Shown here one piece after another: positions 17,639 through 27,303 of a stretch of DNA of 64,000 nucleotides. The notes beneath the pieces were generated by a model. The model did no database searches and had not been told where the DNA came from. It was given only the letters and a program-made list of their open reading frames with translations. Every line of letters starts with the position of its first letter. Position 1 is the first letter of the stretch. Origin of the DNA: Paracoccus aminophilus JCM 7686. GTDB lineage: Bacteria > Pseudomonadota > Alphaproteobacteria > Rhodobacterales > Rhodobacteraceae. The stretch is taken from NCBI RefSeq assembly GCF_000444995.1, contig NC_022049.1:248001-312000 (forward strand), read 5' to 3'. Position numbers and translations under genes: made by a program.

Positions 17639-19414
17639 ATGCATAAAATTGCAGCCGGATTGTGCTTTCTGCTGACCAGCACCGCGCTTGGCCATGCCGC
17701 GCCGCGCACCGATCTGAGCGCCGCGCAACTGCGCGCGCCCGCCGCAGAAGCAGGCACCGAAGCCGCCACGGAAACCCGGCTTGTCGAGAACGCGGCCTTT
17801 GTCGCGCCAGAGGGCGCGGCGGCGGCCTCGGACGGGTTCGAGGGGACGCTGCACTTGGGCGAAACCTTGATGACGACAGAGCCCGCCAAGCTGAAAAGCG
17901 ACAATCTGCTGGGCAAGGATCCGGCCTATTTCCCGAAAATCGCGATCTCCTTCACCACGGTTAACGGCAATCTCGTGCCGCTGACGCAAGATGTGATCCG
18001 CGCGGGCTCGCTGCCCGAGGGCAAGAGCTTTTGGGACACGATCGTCCAGCCCGGCGCCGTCTGGTCCGAGCCCGGCGACGACGGCTGGAACCGCGCCTCT
18101 TTCCCCTTCGCGCTGATGCACAGCATCGAGGGCGAGACCCATAACGGCGTCGCGACCTTTCTCTACAAGGGCTCCGAAGTCAGCGCGGTCCGGATGCAGA
18201 TCGTGAACCAAACCGCACCCTTCTATGTCGAGGATCGCTTCACCGCGGCGGCGACCCTGCCCGCGAGTTTCTCGCCCGAGGTCACCGGCGACGCCAAAGC
18301 CGCAAGGCAGACCTTCGAGGCCGCCGAAAAGGACGCCTATCCGACCGCCCCCTGGAGCGAATTCGTCGCGAAATATGGCCAAGAGGTGGCGGATGGTTTC
18401 GATGGCACCATCGGCGCGGATGAGCGCGTCGCGGCCGCGATCACCGTCGATGGCACGATGTATGTCAAATATTGCCCGACGCCGATGGGCGAGCTGCCCT
18501 ATTGCGCGCGCCAGCGCTTCGGCGTCTGGTCGGTGACCAAGGCCGCGACCAACGAGATGGCGATGCTCTCGCTCGCCCAGAAATTCGGCGCCGGGATCTA
18601 TGACCAAAAGCTGGTCGAGCTGATCCCCGAAGCGAAAGGTCTTGAGGGCTGGGACCGGGTCACGCTTGGCAATCTGGTGAATATGAGCTCGGCCATGGGC
18701 TATGGCTCGCATCAGGCCAAGCCCTATACGGTCAGCGATCCCTTCGACGATCATTACTACGCCTGGTATGAAGCGCCAACCACCGCCGACAAGCTCGCGG
18801 TCCTGCTGCCCGCCGCCAAGCCCTATCCTTGGCTGCCGGGCGAAGTGATCCGCTACCGCGACGAAGATATGTTCCTGCTCGGCGTCGGCCTGACCCGCGT
18901 CGTGCAAAAGCATGGCTATGCCAATGTCTGGGATTATCTCGAAAAAGAGGTCTATGGCCCGATCGGCATTCATTACGCGCCGACCAACAAGACCATCGAA
19001 AGCGAGCCCTCCAAGGATCAGTCGCTGATGGCCTATGGTTATTATCCGACGCTTGGCGATATGGCGAAATTGGCCGAGTTGATCCATCAGGACGGCAAAT
19101 TCGGCGGCAAACAGATCCTTTCGGCCGAAAAGGTCAAGGAGCTGCAGCCGCGCGAGGGCCATATCGGTTTGCCGACCGGCGAGCGGGAGCGGCCCTATTA
19201 TCACGAGGCCTTCTGGTACAGTCAGATGGATTCGAAATGGGGCTGCGCGCTTTATTATCCGGCGATGACCGGCTTTGGCGCGAATTACGTCGCGATCTTC
19301 CCGAAAGACATCACCACGATCCGGATTGCCAAAAACCTCGACAACACCCGGCCCTCACGCACGATGGACAATTTCGAAGAAACCGCCGATGCCATCGCCG
19401 ATTTGTGCGAGTGA
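17639..19414 (+). CDS. secreted beta-lactamase-fold serine hydrolase
   Basis: A 591-residue exported protein: signal peptide MHKIAAGLCFLLTSTALGHA, an N-terminal beta-rich region of about 250 residues, then a class C beta-lactamase/DD-peptidase-like domain. The SxxK motif is in GVWSVTKAATNEM near residue 298 and the second motif appears as YRDED near 405, in place of Tyr-x-Asn. NLVNMSSAMGYGS, LTRVVQKHGYANVWDYLEKEVYGPIGI and DMAKLAELIHQDGKFGGKQILS are typical of 'serine hydrolase' proteins (EstB/6-aminohexanoate hydrolase relatives). It likely hydrolyses an ester or amide in the periplasm. GGGAGG precedes the ATG. Confidence 0.8.
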   Translation: MHKIAAGLCFLLTSTALGHAAPRTDLSAAQLRAPAAEAGTEAATETRLVENAAFVAPEGAAAASDGFEGTLHLGETLMTTEPAKLKSDNLLGKDPAYFPKIAISFTTVNGNLVPLTQDVIRAGSLPEGKSFWDTIVQPGAVWSEPGDDGWNRASFPFALMHSIEGETHNGVATFLYKGSEVSAVRMQIVNQTAPFYVEDRFTAAATLPASFSPEVTGDAKAARQTFEAAEKDAYPTAPWSEFVAKYGQEVADGFDGTIGADERVAAAITVDGTMYVKYCPTPMGELPYCARQRFGVWSVTKAATNEMAMLSLAQKFGAGIYDQKLVELIPEAKGLEGWDRVTLGNLVNMSSAMGYGSHQAKPYTVSDPFDDHYYAWYEAPTTADKLAVLLPAAKPYPWLPGEVIRYRDEDMFLLGVGLTRVVQKHGYANVWDYLEKEVYGPIGIHYAPTNKTIESEPSKDQSLMAYGYYPTLGDMAKLAELIHQDGKFGGKQILSAEKVKELQPREGHIGLPTGERERPYYHEAFWYSQMDSKWGCALYYPAMTGFGANYVAIFPKDITTIRIAKNLDNTRPSRTMDNFEETADAIADLCE

Positions 19415-19986
19415 TCCCCGCGCCGTTTTGAGCCGTCCTATGCGTATGGCTTTCAAATCGGACCGAAAGGCGAATTGACATGGCACGGGCGGCATTGACG
19501 CGCGGATAGCGCGCCACCGTCCTGATCGAGAGCCGCCCGCCTTGCACGTGCAGGGCGGGCGTTTTGATGCCCGCGCCTTTTGCGACTCAGCCCTGTCAGC
19601 CTGATTCGCTGCACGCGAATCGCTTTGACTTGCGCCGCGCTGCTCTTTGCCAATGCCGGGCGAGCTTTCGCCGAGACTTGATTCCGCCCGGCGGGGGCGT
19701 CGCATCCCTTGCACGACGCTCTAAATATTACCGATATCTATCATAGCGTTACCAAGATAATTTCGCTAAAAATTCAGAAATTGCACGGCTTGCAAAAAAC
19801 ATTTGTCGTCTGGCCGGGCAATCGCGTAACATCAAATGGCGTTCAACAACGAACGCGACCCATCAGCCCCATGCCTTGCGCATTTGCTGATGAAAAACCT
19901 TCCACATAATCAAATGCAATCGGTCACTCCGCGTTTTGCCGCGTCGTGATTCTCATTTCCTCACCCAAATCAAAAGGAATTGCATA
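19415..19986. other. intergenic region with terminator and AT-rich promoter zone
   Basis: About 570 bases without a convincing gene. A hairpin at 19535-19560 ends the upstream transcript. From about 19715 to 19900 the sequence is unusually AT-rich (CTCTAAATATTACC, GATAATTTCGCTAAAAATTC), which is where the hydantoinase operon promoter should lie. AAAAGGAATTGCATA in front of the hyuA ATG is its ribosome site. Confidence 0.5.
19535..19560 (+). terminator. Rho-independent terminator
   Basis: GCCCGCCTTGCA pairs with TGCAGGGCGGGC around a two-base centre (one G-T pair), followed by GTTTTG. It lies about 120 bases past the serine-hydrolase stop. Confidence 0.75.
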
Positions 19987-22059
19987 ATGAGCATGGACGG
20001 AGCGGGCATTGGCTCGGGGCCGAAGCGTGCGCGCATGCGCTTGGCTATCGATGTTGGCGGCACTTTTACCGATGTTTTCGTCCTCGATTCGGATGGAAAT
20101 CAGACGGTTGCCAAAGTCCCCAGCACTTCAAATCCCATCGACGCGATTATGAATGGCGCAGAGGCCGCCAATATTGATTGGCATGATGTCGAGCTGTTTA
20201 CCCACGGCACGACGGTCGCCACGAATGCGCTCATCACCCGCAATTTCAAACCCGCCGCCATGGTCACGACCGAAGGCTTTCGCGATGTTTTGGAAATCGG
20301 ACGCGGCACGCGAGAGGATCCTTGGGACGCTTATAAAGAGGGCACGCCGCCCTATGTGCGCCGCCGCGACCGTTTTGTTGTCTCCGAGCGCATCAATTAT
20401 CGCGGCGAGATCATCGAGCCTTTGGACGAGGTTCAGGCCCGCGAAGTCGCCCGCATTTTGCGCAAGCGCGGCGTGACGGCGGTCGCGGTTTGTTTCATCA
20501 ACGCCTATGTCAATGGCGTGCATGAGGCGCGCATGGCCGAGATCCTCGCCGAAGAGCTGGGCCCCGAGGTCGCGATCACCACCTCGCATGAAACCCATCC
20601 CGAGATCTTCGAGGATGACCGTTTCTCGACCACGGTGGCGAATACGATCCTCGCGCCAATCATCCGCCCCTATGCGCGCGACATCGCCCGGCGCACCCGC
20701 GATGCGGGCTATGAGGCCGATGTCTTGCTGCTCCATTCGGGCGGCGGCGTGATGACCCCGGCCACGGCCGAGAAATATGCCGCGCGTCTGGCCGCCTCGG
20801 GCATTGCGGCAGGCGCGATTGCCAGCAAATATTTCGCCGAGCTCTGCGGCTATTCCAATGCGATCGGGCTCGATATGGGCGGGACCTCCGCCGATATTTC
20901 GCTGGCCGAGAACGGCCATCTGCGCACCACCGACAAATGGGAGGTCGATTGGGGCCATCCGATCTGTTTCCCCTCGATCGAGGTTCTGACCATCGGCGCA
21001 GGCGGCGGCTCGATCTCTTGGCTCGACAAAGCGGGCTCGCTTCGGAATGGGCCGCAATCGGCGGGCTCGACCCCCGGCCCGGCTTGCTACAAGGCGGGCG
21101 GCACCGAGCCCACGAACACCGATGCCAATATCATCCTTGGCCGCGTCGGCAGCTCGCTTGCGGGCGGCAAGAAGGCGCTGGACCGCGACGCGGCGCTCAC
21201 CGCGATGACCCGGATCGCCGAGCCGCTGGGGCTGGACCATGTCGAGGCCTCGCTTGCGACTTTGCGGGTGGCCAATGCCAATATGGCCGATGCGGTGCGT
21301 CTGATCTCGATCGCCCGCGGCCATGATCCGCGCGATTTCGCGCTGGTGGCTTTTGGCGGGGCGGGGCCGCTTCACGGCGTCGATATTGCGCGCGAGCTCA
21401 ATATCCCAGTGGTCATCGTTCCGCCCAATCCGGGCGTGACTTCGGCGGTCGGCTGTATGCTGGTCGATGTCCAACATGATGTCACTCAGATGTTCTTCCA
21501 AGATGCCGCCTCGGCGGAGCCCAAGGACATCGAGGCCGCCTTCAAACTGCTGGAGCTTGAGGGCCGCGACCGTCTGGAGCGCGACGGCGTTGCTGCGAAA
21601 GACATGACGTTCCAGCGTTTTGTCGACATGCGCTATCGCGGGCAATGGCGCTCGCTCGCGGTGCCGGTGCCGGGCGAGGTCAAATCGATGGACGAGGCTT
21701 TGGCGATCTTTCACGACGAATATGAGAAAGCCCATAACTTCCGCCGCGAGGATTTCCCGGTCGAGATCTACCGCCTCACGGTGCGCGCGATCGGCGTCAC
21801 CCCGAAGCCGACCTTCCCCAAAGTCGCGATCGACCCGAGCCGCGAGGCCGTCTCGAAAGGCACGCGCGAGGTCTGGTTCCACGGCCAGCAACAGGCGCTG
21901 ACGACCACGCTTTACGACCGCGAGAACCTGCCTGCGGGCGTCACCATCAACGGCCCCGCGATCATCGACCAGCTCGATTCGACCACCGTCATCCCGCCCG
22001 GCGACGTGGCCTATATCGACCAGTGGCTCAACATCCAGATCAAGCTGGGCGCGGCATGA
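19987..22059 (+). CDS. hyuA: hydantoinase/oxoprolinase subunit A
   Basis: A 690-residue HyuA-type subunit of ATP-dependent N-methylhydantoinase/5-oxoprolinase. The actin-like ATPase core shows RLAIDVGGTFTDVFVLD at the N-terminus and IGLDMGGTSADISL in the middle. THGTTVATNALI, ALVAFGGAGPLHGVDIAREL and VVPPNPGVTSAVGCM are family signatures. With subunit B it opens a cyclic amide (hydantoin, oxoproline, caprolactam or similar) using ATP; the real substrate cannot be read from sequence. AAGGAA precedes the selected ATG; an upstream in-frame ATG has no such site. Forms an operon with hyuB 46 bases downstream. Confidence 0.9.
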   Translation: MSMDGAGIGSGPKRARMRLAIDVGGTFTDVFVLDSDGNQTVAKVPSTSNPIDAIMNGAEAANIDWHDVELFTHGTTVATNALITRNFKPAAMVTTEGFRDVLEIGRGTREDPWDAYKEGTPPYVRRRDRFVVSERINYRGEIIEPLDEVQAREVARILRKRGVTAVAVCFINAYVNGVHEARMAEILAEELGPEVAITTSHETHPEIFEDDRFSTTVANTILAPIIRPYARDIARRTRDAGYEADVLLLHSGGGVMTPATAEKYAARLAASGIAAGAIASKYFAELCGYSNAIGLDMGGTSADISLAENGHLRTTDKWEVDWGHPICFPSIEVLTIGAGGGSISWLDKAGSLRNGPQSAGSTPGPACYKAGGTEPTNTDANIILGRVGSSLAGGKKALDRDAALTAMTRIAEPLGLDHVEASLATLRVANANMADAVRLISIARGHDPRDFALVAFGGAGPLHGVDIARELNIPVVIVPPNPGVTSAVGCMLVDVQHDVTQMFFQDAASAEPKDIEAAFKLLELEGRDRLERDGVAAKDMTFQRFVDMRYRGQWRSLAVPVPGEVKSMDEALAIFHDEYEKAHNFRREDFPVEIYRLTVRAIGVTPKPTFPKVAIDPSREAVSKGTREVWFHGQQQALTTTLYDRENLPAGVTINGPAIIDQLDSTTVIPPGDVAYIDQWLNIQIKLGAA

Positions 22060-22105
22060 CGCGCGCCCCCGCACTCACCCCAATCGCAACAGGAGGAGGA
22101 CCGGT

Positions 22106-24193
22106 ATGACCCGCTCAACGAAATTTACCGCTTTGTCTGACCAAGGCATCCAACATCCCCCGCCGCCCGAAAAGCGGATGACGGTGTTCAAATCCGAGCT
22201 TGACCCGATCACCTTCGAGGTCCTGCGCAACGCCTTCGTCAATATCGTCGATCAGATGGCCGAGCAGCTTTTGCGCACCTGCTATTCCTTCGTGATCTAT
22301 TGCCGGGACTTTTCCTCCGGGCTCAGCGATCCGCAGGGCAATCTGGTGATGCAGGGCACGGGCGATATCGCCGCCCATGTCGGCACGCTCCATTATACCT
22401 GCAAGGCGATCATCGAGGAATTCGGCGATGACATCCATCCGGGCGATGTCTTCATCATCAATGATCCCTTCCGGGGCGGCAGCCATTTCAACGACACCCG
22501 CATCCTGCGCCCGATGTTCTACAAGGGCGAGCTGATCGGCTATTCGCAGGCCAATGGCCATTGGGCCGATATGGGCGGCGCGACGCCGGGCTCGTTCAAC
22601 ATCACCGCGCTTGACCATATGGGCGAGGGGCTGCGCATCACGCCGGTTCGGGTCTGGAGCAAGGGCGTCTGGCTTGATGATGTTGCGCGCATGATTGCCG
22701 CCAATACCCGCAATCCCGGCGATGTCATCGGCGATATGCAGGCGCAGGCCGAGGCGACCGCCGTCGCCGAGCGCGAGATCCAGCGGCTTTGCGACAAATA
22801 CGGGGTCGAGACGATCAAGACTGCCTTCCGCGAGGTGCAGGATTGGGTCGAGGTCTTGATGCGCAACCGGCTCGCGGAATTGCCGGACGGGACCTGGTAT
22901 GCCGAGGATTACATTGATCAGGATCCGAAACTCGAAGAGGGGCTGATCCCGATCAAGATCAAATTCACCATCGACGGCAATCATGCCCATTACGACCTCT
23001 CGGGCTCGCATCCCCAGATCTCGACCTTCCTCAATGCGGCCTATGGCGGCTCGTTTGCCGGGATCGTCGCGGGGACGAAATACCAGTTCCCGGACCTGCC
23101 GCTGAACTCGGGGCTTTACCGCGCGGTCACGGTCAATGTCGGCGAGCCCGGCACGGTCGTGAATGCCGAATGGCCAAGCCCCTGCGCCGGTTTCTGCTCG
23201 GGGCCCTTCGAGAAGCTGATGAATTCGGTCTTTGGCCTTTGGGCCAATATCCTGCCCGAGCGCACGATGGGCTGTGCCTTCAACCTCGAATATCTGCTGG
23301 TTGGCGGGCGCGATACCCGGATCAAGGGCCGGCCCTATTTCATGTGGTATGACTGGATGGCCGGCGGCTGGGGCGGGCGCAATGGCCGTGACGGCTTCAA
23401 CGCCACCGCGCCGGTCTTTGGCGCGCAATATGGCGTCCAGCCGCTTGAAGGTCAGGAAAGGCTCGCGCCGGTGCTGACCAAATGCCACGATTTCGTGCAG
23501 GATTCCGCCGGTCCGGGCGAGTCGCGCGGCGGGCTTGGCGCGGAAAAGGGCGGCGCGGTTTTCGAGGGCGAACGCATCGTCGTCTCGTATTGCTGCGACC
23601 GCGAGCGCTCGGTGACCTGGGGGATGTGGGGCGGGCTGCCCTCGATCCCGCATGGCGTCTGGCTGAACAAGGGGACCGAGCGCGAGCGCTACCTCGGCTC
23701 GATCTTCTCGAACCTGCCGATCGAGCTCGACGATGTCTTCACCCGGCCTTCAGCGGGCGGCGGCGGCGTCGGAGATCCGCTGATGCGCGATCCCCAGCTC
23801 GTCTGCGAGGATGTCGCCGATGAATATGTCAGCGTCAAACGCGCGCGGATTGACTACGGCGTCGTCATCCGGGTCATCGACAAGGATCTTTCGCAATACG
23901 AGGTCGATGAAGAAGCCACCGTCGCAGAGCGCAAACGCATCGCCGAGGCGCGTCTGGGCTGGCTCGACGAGGATGCGGAATCGGTGGCGGCGCGCTATCG
24001 CTCGGGCGAATTCATCGACATGGATTGCATCCGGCAATATGGCGTCATTCTCGATTGGGGCAATGGCAAGCTTCTGGAAAACACCACCCGGCAATTCCGC
24101 GAGATGATGAAGCGGCGGGTTGTGCCCTATTGGGGCAAGACGCTGGCGGTGCTGAGCCGCGAAGCCTCGGATCGCGCCCGGGTCGCGGCCTGA
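22106..24193 (+). CDS. hyuB: hydantoinase/oxoprolinase subunit B
   Basis: A 695-residue HyuB-type subunit. LDPITFEVLRNAFVNIVDQM, ARDFSSGLSD-like YCRDFSSGLSDPQGNLVMQG, HPGDVFIINDPFRGGSHFNDTRI, GHWADMGGATPGS and PSAGGGGVGDPLMRD are strongly conserved family elements. It carries the metal-dependent amidohydrolase half of the complex with HyuA. A strong AGGAGGAGG site precedes the ATG. The following NCS1 permease supplies a likely nitrogen-ring substrate. Confidence 0.9.
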   Translation: MTRSTKFTALSDQGIQHPPPPEKRMTVFKSELDPITFEVLRNAFVNIVDQMAEQLLRTCYSFVIYCRDFSSGLSDPQGNLVMQGTGDIAAHVGTLHYTCKAIIEEFGDDIHPGDVFIINDPFRGGSHFNDTRILRPMFYKGELIGYSQANGHWADMGGATPGSFNITALDHMGEGLRITPVRVWSKGVWLDDVARMIAANTRNPGDVIGDMQAQAEATAVAEREIQRLCDKYGVETIKTAFREVQDWVEVLMRNRLAELPDGTWYAEDYIDQDPKLEEGLIPIKIKFTIDGNHAHYDLSGSHPQISTFLNAAYGGSFAGIVAGTKYQFPDLPLNSGLYRAVTVNVGEPGTVVNAEWPSPCAGFCSGPFEKLMNSVFGLWANILPERTMGCAFNLEYLLVGGRDTRIKGRPYFMWYDWMAGGWGGRNGRDGFNATAPVFGAQYGVQPLEGQERLAPVLTKCHDFVQDSAGPGESRGGLGAEKGGAVFEGERIVVSYCCDRERSVTWGMWGGLPSIPHGVWLNKGTERERYLGSIFSNLPIELDDVFTRPSAGGGGVGDPLMRDPQLVCEDVADEYVSVKRARIDYGVVIRVIDKDLSQYEVDEEATVAERKRIAEARLGWLDEDAESVAARYRSGEFIDMDCIRQYGVILDWGNGKLLENTTRQFREMMKRRVVPYWGKTLAVLSREASDRARVAA

Positions 24194-24830
24194 TCGGTTG
24201 GCGTGATCGGTTGGCCTAAGGCGGGTGGTCTCCACCAGATGCCCCCGCCGGAAGCCCGAACCGACGCCGCCACCAGATGCCCGAACCCGATGCCTGAGCG
24301 GGGCGCTCCGCTCAGGCAATCCGGCCCGAAGCTGGTCCAACTCTCGGCTAACGCTTTGGCCAAGCCCTTGATCCAGCCCTCGACCAAGCTTTCGGGCCAG
24401 CCTCGGGCGATCCCTCCGGGCGATCCCTTCGGCGATCTCTCGGACCCGCCCCCGGCACAGCTCTCCCTGACCAACTGGGCGGCGCGACCCGCCGCCCCTC
24501 TCTGGCCCTCGGGCCGATCCTGCGGATTTCCTTTGAACGCCTGACGCGCCCTGCCTTTGCCGCAAAGCCCTTACTTCCGCCCCATCCCGAGACCGCTGTC
24601 CTGCCGCAACCCGCGCCAATCCGAGCGCCCGAAGTCGCGGCCCGCAGTCCGGTTCTCATCGCCAAAATGGCAGGCCGAACCCACCTATCACCGATCTCAC
24701 CCGGAGACCTCTCGCCGGGACCATCTCTCGCGCAAGGCACTGCGGCCGATGGCATCGCAGTCATTCCGCCTTCCGGTTGCCGTCCCCGAAACCGGGTCGT
24801 GAAGGCAGTTCACCTTGAGGAGTCGGACCA
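24194..24830. other. 640-base gap with local repeats, no gene seen
   Basis: Between hyuB and the permease gene I see only weak frames with no family similarity. TGATCGGTTGGC occurs twice in tandem at 24191-24215 (the first copy includes the hyuB stop), and GGCGATCCCT/CGGCGATCTC-type imperfect repeats occur around 24410-24440. Promoter or transcript-processing signals may lie here but are not identifiable. Confidence 0.35.
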
Positions 24831-26459
24831 ATGATCAATGCCAAACCCTTTCACGACCTCGATGTCATCTATCACGACGAGCCCGAGGTCCTGCGGCAAG
24901 CCGCCGCCGAGGATTTCTCGCTTCATATCGTGCCGCCAAGCTGGCGAAGTTCGCGCTTTTCGCTCTCGATGGCCTGGTTCGGGCTGATGAGCGCGATGTT
25001 CTGGGTCGTGGTCGGCAGCACCGTGGCGCTCACCGTCGGCACGATCAACACGCTGATCGGCATCGCACTTTCGACCGTGGTTTACGGCGTCCTTTGCGGG
25101 ATCGCGGCGCGCTTTGCCGCGCGCAGCGGCACCAGCGTCGCGCTGTTTTCGCGCGCGGTCTTCGGGCAGGTCGGCGCGACCTTCGCGGCTTTGCTCTTTG
25201 GCGTCACCATCACCTATTACGCCATTGCCGAGGGCTCGATTGTCGCGATCGCGCTTCAGGATTATTTCGGCGGGCCGATGAGCCTGTGGTATTTCATCGT
25301 CTGCCTTTACAGCGCGCCGCTGGTGATGCGCGGCGTGCGAACCTGGCTTGACCGGATCAACGGCATCCTTCTGCCGCTTTACGTCTTCGGCCTGCTGGCC
25401 TGCGTGATCTGGGCCATCGCCAAACACGGCTATTCCGGGGCGTGGCTGACCCAGCTTCCCGCCGGTCATGCCGATCTTGGCGTGCCCGGTTGGTGGTTTG
25501 CCTTCACCGTCTATATGGGCGTCTGGGTCGTGGTGATGATGACCTGGGATGTCGCGCGCTTTGGCCGCCCCGCAGATGCGCGCTACAATGGCCGCGTCAC
25601 TTTCGGCATCCCCTTCTTCTTCGTGACCCTGCTCATCAATGGCGCGGTCGGCATGTTCATCGCGGCGACGATCCCGATCAATGGCCCGCTCTCCGAGACC
25701 TCGGCGATCATCGGCATTGTCGCGCTGATGGGACCTTTCGGGGTGCTGCTGGTCTGGGCGAGCCAGACGCGGATCAACACGATCAACTTCTATCTCTCCT
25801 CGACCAATATGCAGAATTTCTTTGCCCGCGCCTTCAAGATCTCTTGGCCGCGCACGGTCTGGGTGGTGATTATGACCGTGGTTATCTTCCTGATCATGCT
25901 GACGAATGTCTTCGGCTATCTGCTGGTCACGCTGCAATTCCAAGGCGTCATTATCGTGGCTTGGGTCGGGGTGGCGATGACCCATATCGCCTGGTGCAAG
26001 CTACGCGGCATCCGCGCCGATCAGCTCGAATTCCGCCCCGGACGCGTGCCGCTGGTCAATCCGGGCGGGCTCGGCGCCTGGGTGATCGCCTCGGCGATGG
26101 GCTGCTATCTCATGGTCTTTGGCGGCAGTTTCGGCGGCATCTGGGCCCCGCCGATCACGCTGGCGATTGCGGTTGCGATCTATGCCGGCGCGCTTGGCGT
26201 GGCGCGGCGCGGCTGGTTTGTCGAGGATCGCCCGCATGATCCGCGCACCGAGGTCGATGACCCGTGGCAGGCCCGCATCCGCTGTCATCATTGCCAGCAG
26301 GCCTATATCGCCCATGAGATGGACCGCGACCCTTCCGCCGATCATCAGCCGATCTGTCTGGCCTGCGCCGCCGATCGCAGCGAATTCCTGATCGCCGCCC
26401 GCGCCGAGGCCCGCGCCTTTGCCGAGCCGACCGAGGAAACCGGCCTCGCGACGCCCTGA
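24831..26459 (+). CDS. NCS1-family permease with C-terminal zinc ribbon
   Basis: A 542-residue membrane transporter of the nucleobase-cation-symport-1 type (cytosine, allantoin, hydantoin, uracil permeases). About 12 transmembrane segments lie between residues 50 and 465; PPSWRSSRFSLSMAWFGLMSAMFWVVVGS corresponds to helix 1 and the GVTITYYAIAEG region to helix 3. The unusual part is the cytoplasmic tail after residue 480, containing CHHC and, 24 residues later, CLAC: a probable four-Cys zinc ribbon not usual in this family. Following hyuAB, it probably imports the hydantoin-like substrate. A TTGAGGAGTC site precedes the ATG. Confidence 0.85.
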   Translation: MINAKPFHDLDVIYHDEPEVLRQAAAEDFSLHIVPPSWRSSRFSLSMAWFGLMSAMFWVVVGSTVALTVGTINTLIGIALSTVVYGVLCGIAARFAARSGTSVALFSRAVFGQVGATFAALLFGVTITYYAIAEGSIVAIALQDYFGGPMSLWYFIVCLYSAPLVMRGVRTWLDRINGILLPLYVFGLLACVIWAIAKHGYSGAWLTQLPAGHADLGVPGWWFAFTVYMGVWVVVMMTWDVARFGRPADARYNGRVTFGIPFFFVTLLINGAVGMFIAATIPINGPLSETSAIIGIVALMGPFGVLLVWASQTRINTINFYLSSTNMQNFFARAFKISWPRTVWVVIMTVVIFLIMLTNVFGYLLVTLQFQGVIIVAWVGVAMTHIAWCKLRGIRADQLEFRPGRVPLVNPGGLGAWVIASAMGCYLMVFGGSFGGIWAPPITLAIAVAIYAGALGVARRGWFVEDRPHDPRTEVDDPWQARIRCHHCQQAYIAHEMDRDPSADHQPICLACAADRSEFLIAARAEARAFAEPTEETGLATP

Positions 26460-26787
26460 CGCCTCGCGATCCTCGCGGGCAAGACCCTCGCCGCGCGCCC
26501 CGGTCTCATGGCCAAGGGCGCGCGGCTTTCGTGCAACGCAGCCGTGGCGCAAAGCGCGCGCAGCTTGGCGCTTTCCTTGACAGACGCGCGCGGCTTTCCC
26601 AGATTGCCCGCATGAGACAGACCCAATCTGAGACCGTATAAAGCCCCGCGCCATCCTCTCGCCGTCGCAAGGACGTAAGCCAAGAGAGATGACGAGGGGC
26701 CGTCTTCAAACGTCACCGCGGGCCAAGCGCCCGCAAGTTTGAATGATGCGCCATGAGCACGCTCATGGCGGACGGTAGGATTCCATC
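26460..26787. other. intergenic region upstream of yjhX
   Basis: About 330 bases with no credible reading frame. The only clear element is the perfect palindrome at 26749-26770 directly upstream of the yjhX ribosome site (listed separately). Confidence 0.4.
26749..26770. promoter_or_regulatory. perfect 10-bp inverted repeat before yjhX
   Basis: CGCCATGAGC, two bases, GCTCATGGCG. The 22-base palindrome ends 17 bases before the yjhX ATG, where a repressor could block transcription or an RNA hairpin could mask the ribosome site. The binding partner is unknown. Confidence 0.5.
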
Positions 26788-27042
26788 ATGAATATCTCGA
26801 AAATCGAGCGCCGCGCGCTCGAAATGCTGTCCTTTGGCGGCAGGATCATCGTTGAAAAAGCCGGGCGCACCACTTTGGTCGAGGTCAGTTTCGTCAGCCG
26901 CGAGGGCTGGTTTCTCGACGGGATCGGGGAAAAAGAGTTCCGCGCTTTGCGCAGCAAAAAGCTGATCCTGTCGCGCAATGGCGGCGATTACCGCATCACC
27001 CGCAAGGGGATCGAGGCCCTGCAACAAGCGCGCCGCCCCTGA
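26788..27042 (+). CDS. yjhX: YjhX family toxin (UPF0386)
   Basis: An 84-residue protein that matches YjhX/TopAI along its full length: MNISKIERRALEMLSFGGRI at the start, LVEVSFVSREGWFLDG, FRALRSKKLILSRNGGDYRIT and RKGIEALQ at the end. In Escherichia coli the homologue inhibits DNA topoisomerase I and is neutralised by YjhQ. No YjhQ-like acetyltransferase gene is adjacent here, so it may be a solitary housekeeping version, as is common in alphaproteobacteria. GGTAGGA precedes the ATG. Confidence 0.85.
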   Translation: MNISKIERRALEMLSFGGRIIVEKAGRTTLVEVSFVSREGWFLDGIGEKEFRALRSKKLILSRNGGDYRITRKGIEALQQARRP

Positions 27043-27303
27043 GTGCGTCCCTGAGCCAGCCCCGGAGCGCGCCTGTGATCGCGCGGGCCTGTCCCTCGGC
27101 ACCAGCCGCGCAGGGGCAGGCTTTCCAAGACCCGGGGGGCCGCGCTCAGCCGCGCGGCCCTCTTCTCAGGTGCAAACCCAAGCCTTGCAATGCCGCGCGC
27201 GACCTCTTAGGTTCGGGCCTCCCAATCATCGGAGATGCCCTGAACATGGATAAAACCCTCGCCGCCTTCGCCCTTCCGGTTCCGCAGCGAGATGTTTTGC
27301 CCC

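Noticed and set aside
24203..24544. A 113-codon frame between hyuB and the permease gene
   Set aside because: Pro/Ser/Arg-rich with no similarity, no ribosome site, and overlapping open frames on the other strand.
26788..27042. A full toxin-antitoxin pair
   Set aside because: Only the YjhX-like gene is present; the next gene on either side is not an acetyltransferase of the YjhQ type.
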